In this document: piece by piece, positions 56,401-64,000 of the stretch
Layout of the letters: each line of letters opens with the position of its first letter
Numbering within the stretch: position 1 is the first letter of the stretch
Source of the DNA: Acanthamoeba castellanii str. Neff
Taxonomy: Eukaryota > Discosea > Longamoebia > Acanthamoebidae
Reading direction: 5' to 3'
Assembly: GCF_000313135.1 (NCBI RefSeq)
Contig: NW_004457313.1
Span: forward strand, 671,292 to 735,291
Length of the DNA stretch: 64,000 nucleotides
The notes under the pieces: generated by a model
Database searches by the model: none
What the model was told of the DNA's origin: nothing
What the model saw: only the letters and a program-made list of their open reading frames with translations
Translations under genes and position numbers: made by a program

Positions 56401-59400
56401 CGCACGCCACCTGGGTCACGGAGAGGGGACTCTCGGTGGAGGGGCACTCCACGAGCCGCATCTGGGTGTCACGCCCGAGCGTCCACTCGTAGACCAGCTG
56501 CTCCTCTGCGGGTGTTTTGTTGAAAGAATGGAGGTGAGGTGGTCAGCTCGGATGGGCGATGTGATGGCGGTGGTGGGCGATCCTACCGGTGAGAGCCACG
56601 GTGGAGAGGGCGGTGGAGGCCAGCTGAACCACGTGGAGGCCGCGGAGAGGCAGGAACGGATGGGGCGCGGTGGCTCCCTTCTGGGTGGGCGCCGATTCCT
56701 CGCCCCACAGGTAGACCTCCTCCGTGCCTCGCTTGCCTGCAGGTCACCACAAGACCACATTGCAAACCATGCCGCACGCCCACCCACGTCCGCGCATGTC
56801 AGGAGGAGCTGTGTGTCAGGATGAGAAAGGGGGGCGCGGGGCGTACCGCCGTGGGTGAGGGCGGCGGTGTGGAGGCAGGCCGGCGCGAGTGCGGCGGTTT
56901 GTCGGTGGGCGAGACCTCGCACGAGGCGCGGAATCAGCTTCCCCTCGCCGAAGAAGCGCCACGTCGCTCGCTCTCCCTCCCCGCCCCACTCGTACGCCAG
57001 ACCCTCTGAACCCTCCGTCACACGCGATCACACACGACACACACACACGATACACACGACCGCCGCATCGCCGCCACCAGTGATTGGAATTCAATCGCTA
57101 TCTGCGTATGTGTCCGCTCGCGACCGTGCCAAGAGAGAGAGAGAGAGAGAGAGAAGGAGCTGGGGAGTAACGTACGAGCAGTGAGGGCGTAGGTCTTGGC
57201 GCCCGCGCACGCCACCTGCACGACCTGGGCGGAGACGAGGGTCGGCACGATGGTGGGCTCCGCCGATTGGCAGAGCGTGCCGAGGCCCAGCTGCACGTGC
57301 GTGCCATATGGGAAATTGTGAGGGGGGGACAGGCACAACCACCTCCAGCACCCGCGCGGGCGTGGCCCTCTCGCCGAGAGAGGCGGATGGACGGATTGGA
57401 TGGGTCCGCGTAGGGAATGGATGGGCGCACCTGGCCGTGCTTCCCGAATCCGAAGGTGTAGACCTTGCCGTGGGAGGCGATGCTGCCCTCGGAGAAGCGC
57501 GGCCCGCGGCGAGCCAGCAGCGCCTTGCCTGCCCCCACGAGTGCAGCCCATCAACCACACGCAGCCGACAGAAATATAATATATATATATAGAGAGAGAG
57601 AGAGATATCAAGGTATAGATCGGTGAGGACACTGTCTGGCGAAGGTGGCGCGGGCAGCGCGTGGAGAGCGGGAGCCAGGCACGCACCGAGCACGCACTGG
57701 AAGGCAAAGTGTGCGGGGTAGGAGCTGCCCACGCCCTTGCCCCCGATGACCAGAAGGCGATCGCCCCAGCCACCATCTTGTGATCCCTCCGGCCCGATGG
57801 CCACTGGTCCCATTGCGGCGGGGCCACGCAACCTCCGCCGTCGTTCCTCCCGCGGCCCGTGCCGAATCCTCCCTCGGCCGCGTGATCGTCTTCGTCTTCG
57901 TTGTCCGCCAGCTTTTCTTTCCCCTTTAGGGCGGCGGTGGTCGACCCCTTCGCGGCGGACGTGGAGGCAGCAGCCACGTCGGCGGAGGAGGAGGAGGAGG
58001 CTGGCCCGAGGCATGTCCAGACGTGGGAGTCGAGGTCGAGGACCCACAGGTCGTCCAAGCAGCGCCCGCCCCGGTCGCACCCGCCTGCGTTGTAATATAT
58101 TTATATATAGATAGATAGATATATAGATAGATGGATAAATGTATAGATGCAGTGGTAAGCCGCACCGTACGAGGTGAACGCAGATGATTAGCAGATGGGG
58201 GATGGGGGATGGGGTGGCAAAGGGGAGCAGGCACCGAAGACGAGCATGAGTCGGGCCTCGTAGAGGGTGGCGGCGTGCCGGGTGCGGGGCGCCGGAAGCG
58301 ACCCGAAGCAGGGAAGACGCCGCCAGCTCCGCGTACCTGCCCTCACCCCACCCCAATCGCGATCAGCGTCAGCAGTTCCACGACCCGACTGGCGAGCGCC
58401 GAAGTGAGCAGGTGCCCGTACCAAAGTGGTAGACGTAGACGGAGTTGGCGTAGGTGTTGTCCTCGTCGACGCCTCCAAAGACCCACATGGCCCCGTCGTG
58501 CACTACCGCCGTGTGGCCATACCGGTTGGGTACCACTCCCGAGCCCTGCTCCACCTCCCACTCCCCGCGATCTGGCCCACGCGCGACACACGACACACAG
58601 GAGACATGTGTCAGACCGAGCTTATCCAGCCCGCGGACACCGTGAGCAGGCTTGTGGTCGGTTGCATGTACCGAGGGCGTAGCGGTAGAACGGCTGCGCG
58701 CTGTGGGAGCCCGAGGCGGCGTCGCACCCGCCGAACAGGTAGAGGTGACCCGCGCCTCCTCTCGATTCGGCCAATTTGCCTTCCTCCTCGTGAAGGTCGT
58801 CGCGTGCCAGGCCGTGCCACACCAGCGTGTGCCCGCTCCTGGCGCTTGGCACCGCCCCCTTGCTCGGCAGACGCGACCACACACCCATGTCTGCGCACAC
58901 GACACACACGACACACACGACACACGCACACGATACACACAACGACATGCTTGTCAATCCTGCTTAAGACCCATTCCCGCATCCCGCGTGCGGCGTCACT
59001 AGTGACAAGCCCCGAACGTGCAGTAGGTGGTCGGTAGTAGTAGGTAGTAGGTAGTGGCGAGTACGATAAGGAGGGGACGTACCAAAGCTGTAGCTGTAGA
59101 GGTCGTCGAAGCCCTCCTCACCCTGACCTCCGTGGATAAACCTGACAGCAACAGCAACAGCAGCAGCAGCAGCAACAACACATACATGTCAGACATTGGT
59201 GCGGCCATCTCCGGGCTGGGCGGGCGGGTGGAGAGGGGCAGTTAAAAGAGTACATTTTGGTGGCCGTGGCGGCGGCTGCGTGCGAGCTGCGAGGGGCGGG
59301 CGCCACGCCGCCGGTGGCACGCAAAGCTCCGGCGGGGAGGAGTGGCGGCAGGCTCTCCTCTTGTGCGTGTGTGGCACCTGCCTCGCCGCCGGCGCCCAGG

Positions 59401-59863
59401 TCCCATCGCCACAGGGAGGCGGTAGCGGCGCGTGCGATCCCGTCGTAGCCGCCAAAGAGCCAGCAGCGCCCTACCTGCGCTCCACACCAACACACCACAC
59501 ACACACCACACATAGAGAATACAAGTATAGATCACGCACCCACGACAAACAACGCGACAGTGTGAGCAACACGGCCGTTCTGTTGTACAATATAGGTTCG
59601 ACGCGCAACGAGGGCTATGCCCTTGCGGGGTGTGCCTGCCGCCTTATTTGGCGCATCGTGAGGAAAAGAGGGAGGAGGGGCGTGTGGGGCGGGCGTGCCT
59701 GCGCCACAATGGAGTGGTCGGCGAGGCGCATTCCTTGCGCTGCTGTCGTGCCGGCAGCCTGCTGCTGTTGCTGGCGCACTACGAAGGGAGCCCACCCGCC
59801 GCTGGCCAGGGGGTGCTCTGCCTCCTCCTCGACTGGGTGCTGGTGCTGCAGGGGGGCTTCCAT
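53426..59863 (-). CDS. Kelch - RCC1 - F-box - ARF GTPase fusion protein
   Basis: Reading from 59863 ([20 protein letters not shown]): kelch repeats come first ([76 protein letters not shown]). A split Gly codon then leads straight into RCC1 repeats ([72 protein letters not shown]). The next exon (55026-55202) stays in frame and holds an F-box ([33 protein letters not shown]). Exon 54766-54919 ([16 protein letters not shown]) joins by a 71-nt intron to exon 54564-54694 and the ARF domain. ARF motifs are [36 protein letters not shown] and [11 protein letters not shown]. No ATG precedes the ARF part, which supports fusion. The catalytic switch-II Gln is Pro (codon 54194-54196). Likely a ubiquitin-ligase substrate receptor tied to a G protein. 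Confidence 0.78.
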
Positions 59864-60311
59864 ATATTGGTTGAATTATTGATTGCTCGCTGTCCCCCAG
59901 CCCCTTTGCTTTTGTTCTCCCGCCCTTCTACGTCGCCTGGTGCAGCTGGCGAAAGAATTCCAAATATGTCACCAAGATGACGGTGATTGGTGGAGCACTG
60001 GTAGTAGCCAAAACTAACAAATTCATCACCACCCGGCGGCACCCACCTTGTTCGTGTCTGCTGCGCCCCCAGGCAAGAACTCTCCATGTTGGCGACTTCT
60101 TCGACAGCGCGGCGCCTACCCCCCACAGGTGCCCCAACCCACTCTCATTTCGCGGGGCATATGATGCCCTCACTTCACGTGAAGTACAAACATGTTTGGG
60201 GGTGGTGCGTGGAGAGAAGAGCAAATTAATTTATATTTATTATTATTATTATTGTTGTGTTTTATATGGTGACTTACGGGCGAGAAATAATAATAGTGTA
60301 CAAATTAGGAA
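59864..60311. other. Divergent intergenic region
   Basis: About 450 bp lie between the kelch-RCC1-F-box-ARF gene (minus) and the ankyrin-RhoGEF gene (plus). An AT-rich patch with TTATTATTATTATT lies at about 60237-60255. No coding exon or RNA gene was recognised. It probably holds both promoters and possibly a missing first exon of the plus-strand gene. Confidence 0.5.
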
Positions 60312-61908
60312 TTGGGGGTGGTTGGCAGGGCACTACTAACTTGTAACGTTGTTTGGGGGGGGGGACAAAATGCAGCAGCAGCAAGTACAGAAGGGAGGGC
60401 GACAGGCGAGGATGGCGGGAAAAAGGGCCACGACGACAGAGCAGCAGCAGCAGCACTGCGCGAGGAGGTGGCCCTCCTATGGGCCGAGCTGCGCGAAGAG
60501 CGCCGCTTGCGCCTCGCCCTCGAAGCCCGCCTACACAGCGTGCTCCCTCAGCTAGCTGCTACTGCTGCCGCTGCCGCTGCCGAATGCGCCCCCGCCACTT
60601 CCACCGCCACTTCCGCTTCTTCTCCTCCTCCTCCTTCGTCGTCGTCGTCATCGTCACCGGGCACGTGCTCGACAGTGGTGGTGCCCGTGGTGGTGATGCC
60701 CACCGACGATTCTTCTTCCACCGTCGTCGCCGCCACGGGCACCACCACTACTACTTCCTCTCCGGCCCCCTCCCCTAAGGAGCAGCAGGTGGAGGGGCAC
60801 CAGCAGAGCGAGCAGGGCGGGTCGAGCACGCCAACGTCGATGCCGTCGTCACCGTGGTCGTCATCGTCGTCGCTGCTGGTCCCCGTGCAGCCCTCTCCTC
60901 CGTCGACGTCGACCTCGCCGCACTCGACCCTGCGGCGCGCCACCCCGATCGGGTCCCTGCGGCGAGGCGGCGCCGAGCAGCAGGAGCACGCCCAGCAGCA
61001 GCAGCAAAAGGAGCCGCAGCCCCCCCAGTCGCCGGAGCAGCGGCTGGAGAGCGTGGAGAAGCGGCTGGCCAGCCTCGAGGAGAACGTGTGGGCTCTCTCG
61101 CGGCCCGGCCAGCTCCAGCCCGCCGCGTCGGGCCTCCTGAGCAACCTCCTGGGCCGCGTCGACGACAAGACCAAGTCCAAGCGACGCGTACGCCCGCCCT
61201 CCCGCCCTCCCTCCTTCCTCGCCTGGCTTGGCCTGGCCTCTTACCGTCGCTCCGTCGTGCCGGCTGCCCGCGGGGCCGCTGCTTGTCGTTGCCATGTCGT
61301 GGCGACCGCGCGTGGCGTGGTCTGTGGTATGCGCGCACGTGTGCTAAGCAGACCGTGAGGGACGCGAACAAGGGCGGCGCGGAGGGCGACAGCGACGACG
61401 AAGCGGGGAGCGCCCTGTTCGACCTGAGCCCGCAGGAGCTGGCCGAGCTCAAGGAGCGGACCGCCAACCGGTCCGTGCACGCCATCGTCAAGGACGGCAG
61501 CCTCAGCCAACTGCGCGTGCGTGCCCCCCCCCCAACACACACCGGGGACTTGCCATTCAAGCGGCGACGACGACGACGACGACGCACCTCCACGCATGCA
61601 TGACGTGCAGCCACAACCAACCACAACCAACCAACCAACAGGTCAAGGTGGCGGAGAACGTGGGGCTCATCAACCTCAAGGACGAGGAGGGCCAGACGCC
61701 GCTGCACGTGGCCTGCCTGGAGCATCCGGTCAAGATGGACATCGTCCGGTTCCTCCTCGCCAACAGCGCCGACGTGAACGCCGTCGACAGCAATGGATGG
61801 TCGCCCCTTCATGCCGCCTGCAAGAACGCCCACGGCAACGGCGATCTCGTGCGCCTCCTCCGTACGTCGCCACCACCCACCCACCCACCCACCCACCCGC
61901 CATCAGCA

Positions 61909-61940
<32 letters not shown>

Positions 61941-64000
61941 ATATGGTGCAGCATGCGTGCGGGCCATTGGCCTCACCAGCATGCATTTGTGCGTGCGTGC
62001 GTGCGTTGGGGGTACAGTGAATAATGGAGCGGAGGCGTCGCTGGCCAACTCAGACGAAACGCGTCCCATCCACTACTTCGCCCGCCAGGTACGCCACCCA
62101 CCCAACCCACCCAACCACGCGGAGGTCGAGCTGCGTCATTGTGAGTGCGCGCGCCAGTGTGGCACCTCGCACCACCAGCCACCACCACCACCACCACCAC
62201 CACCATGATGGTTGCCGTACCGTACCCGTCTGACTCGTGCTCGCCGCGCGCACGTATGCAATGTGTGTGTGTGTGTGTGTGTGCACCTAGAATTTCAGCC
62301 CCGAGCAGCTCCCGTCCTTCTCCAAAGCGCTCCACCTGCTCCTGGCCAAGGGCGCCGACCTCAGCCACACCAACCGGTGCGGCACCTCTTAAGAGCCTCT
62401 TCCCCCCATCCCGACCCCTCCTCCGCATCCCTCCCTCCCCCCCATCACACACGTGCATGCGTGGGCGCGTGGCTCACCGGCGTGTGTCATGTGCCGCGTG
62501 TGGGCGCAGTCACGGTGAAACGGCTCTCCACAACGCGGTGATGTACGCGTGCAACGAGGTCGCCATGTTCCTCCTGGCGCACAAGACGGCCAACCTCCAG
62601 ATCCGCAACATGTGCGTGCTCCCCCTCCCCACCTCGCCTGCCCCATGTCGACGCGTGGTTTGGTTGGGCGGCTCCTTCACTTACCATCGCCCTTCGTCGT
62701 CCCTTATCGCCGGCATCATCTTCTCCATCTTCGTCCATCATCATCATCACATCATCATCATTTGCGCCACTTCGTTGTCGTCGTCGTTGTCGTCCACCAT
62801 AGCTACGGCGAGACGGTGCTCAACTACGCCATACGCAGCTACAAGAAGGTAAAGGGGCTACCCTCCCCCCGCTGCACTCACGCGAAGCACACGCCCGCTC
62901 GTCCCCCCCCTCCATCGCGTTGGTGTGGTGGTTGTGCTGCTGCTGCTCACTACCGTGTGCCCGGTCGTCAACCCCGCGTCAACAGGAACTGGTGGACAAG
63001 CTGCTGGAGCTCGGGATGGACCCGCGCCAGCCCGACGACCGCGGCAACAAGACCGCGCTGCAGGTGGCCGCCGGCCTGGGCCTCCCCGCCAAGGACATCT
63101 TCAATCTCCTCAAAGGTACCTGCGCCGCCTTCTCCCTATTATTCCCCCCCCCCAAGGGTTATTAATATCGTGTGCGGGTGTGTGCGTGGCTGCAGCGCGA
63201 GCATCGGCGCTGGACATGAAGGACATGACCCCCGAGCAAAAGACTCGCTACCGCATGGTGCGCACCAGCCCCACCCCACCACCAACCACCACCACCACCA
63301 GCCACATCAGCCACCCACCAGCCACCCACCACCAGCCACCACGACCACCACCAGCCACATCAGCCACCACCAGCCGGGGCCTTTCCTACCATCGAGGGAG
63401 TGGGGTCTGCCCTGCCTCTGTCTGGCTCTGTCTCTGATCTCCTTCTCCTTCTTCTTCTTCTCTCCACCCGCCCGCCCGCCCACGCGCGTCCCTAGAATTT
63501 GGCGATTGAGGAGATCATTACCACCGAGACCGAATACCTGCAGGACCTGCGCGTCCTCATCTCCGTACGCGCCAGCCAGCCCCCCCCCTCGCGCGTCGTG
63601 ACAACTCGATCAACCCGGCGCTAAAACTCGGGCTGTTGCCGTGTATGGCGTGTGCGCATTGGGTGGTGGGTGGTGGGTGGTGGGTGGTGGTGGTGGTGGA
63701 GCGCAGGTGTACGTGGAGCCGCTCAAGAAGAATCAGCAGGACGACTCGGCGGCGACCAAGATCCTCACCAAGATGGAGATGCAGTCCATCTTCGGCAACG
63801 TGGAGCAGATCTACCAGGTCGCCTCCGACTTTGTCCGGTACCACTTGAGATCTTATTTTCTATACTCCGCTATTTATACGAAATCCTACCTCCCTCCCTA
63901 CCTACCCGCTACCTCCCTCCCATGCACACGCGCGCGCCTCTTGCACGTGTATGTGTGTGTATGTGTATGTGTGTGTACGTGCCTCACCGCCCCCATCAAC
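60312..64000 (+). CDS. Ankyrin-repeat RhoGEF (DH domain) protein, cut by right window edge
   Basis: The open frame begins near 60312, but its true start is unresolved: ATGs at 60370 and 60411 are in another frame, and the first in-frame ATG is at 60696. The N-terminus has a predicted coiled coil (LREEVALLWAELREERRLRL), then long Ser/Thr/Pro runs and a second coil (RLESVEKRLASLEENVWALS). Ankyrin repeats follow: INLKDEEGQTPLHVACLEH, VNAVDSNGWSPLHAACKNA, LANSDETRPIHYFARQ, HGETALHNAVMYACNEVAMF, SYGETVLNYAIRSYKK and RGNKTALQVAAGLGLP. A DH domain then begins with NLAIEEIITTETEYLQDLRV, VYVEPLKKNQQDDSAATKIL and MQSIFGNVEQIYQVASDFVR. DH domains exchange GDP for GTP on Rho-family GTPases. A PH domain is expected beyond the window. 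Confidence 0.82.

Overview
This is a 64 kb piece of a GC-rich, intron-dense protist nuclear genome. The genes are split by many short GT-AG introns, often about 45-150 bp and often with GTACG- or GTGCG-type donors. Spacing is tight, genes lie on both strands, and introns carry many CA/GT-type simple repeats. The gene content (RhoGEF, ARF, kelch, RCC1, CRIB, SNARE, PIN-like carrier, LRR receptor) and this intron style suggest an amoebozoan, most likely Acanthamoeba or a close relative. That identification is an inference; no rRNA or marker gene is present. There is one assembly gap (10236-10412). Exon joins were made by eye from splice sites and reading frame, so gene ends are firmer than internal boundaries.

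Left third (1-24.7 kb): an RBM39-like splicing factor cut by the left edge (minus), then plus-strand genes for a coiled-coil/LRR protein, a WD40 protein, a ZIP-family metal transporter, a CRIB+Tudor protein and a large anchored secretory-pathway protein. These are followed by a small single-span membrane protein (minus), a START-domain lipid-binding protein, a calmodulin-like protein, a DUF1963/YwqG-like protein (minus), a C2-domain protein fused to a SNAP-25-type SNARE, an EXPERA-like four-span membrane protein and an NCS-type EF-hand protein (minus).

Middle (24.8-46.9 kb): an intact cytochrome b561 gene and a 5'-truncated tandem copy. About 280 bp beyond the truncation lies a sharply bounded block of about 2.3 kb (27420-29717) that is almost free of CpG, in a genome where CpG is otherwise abundant. 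Then come an endosomal-type Na+/H+ exchanger, a CAP-domain protein, a membrane-anchored adenylate-kinase-like protein without a normal Walker A lysine, a DHHC palmitoyltransferase, a PIN-LIKES carrier, an LRR receptor with a multi-span membrane region and a GNAT acetyltransferase.

Right third (46.9-64 kb): a very large tandem-CH-domain protein (minus), a single long gene that appears to join kelch repeats, RCC1 repeats, an F-box and a C-terminal ARF GTPase (minus), and an ankyrin-RhoGEF gene running off the right edge (plus). The most unusual items are the kelch-RCC1-F-box-ARF fusion, the C2-SNAP25 fusion, the CRIB-Tudor protein and the CpG-depleted block beside the truncated cytochrome b561 copy. 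Many genes fit membrane traffic, small-GTPase signalling and the cytoskeleton, but nothing shows that they act as one pathway.
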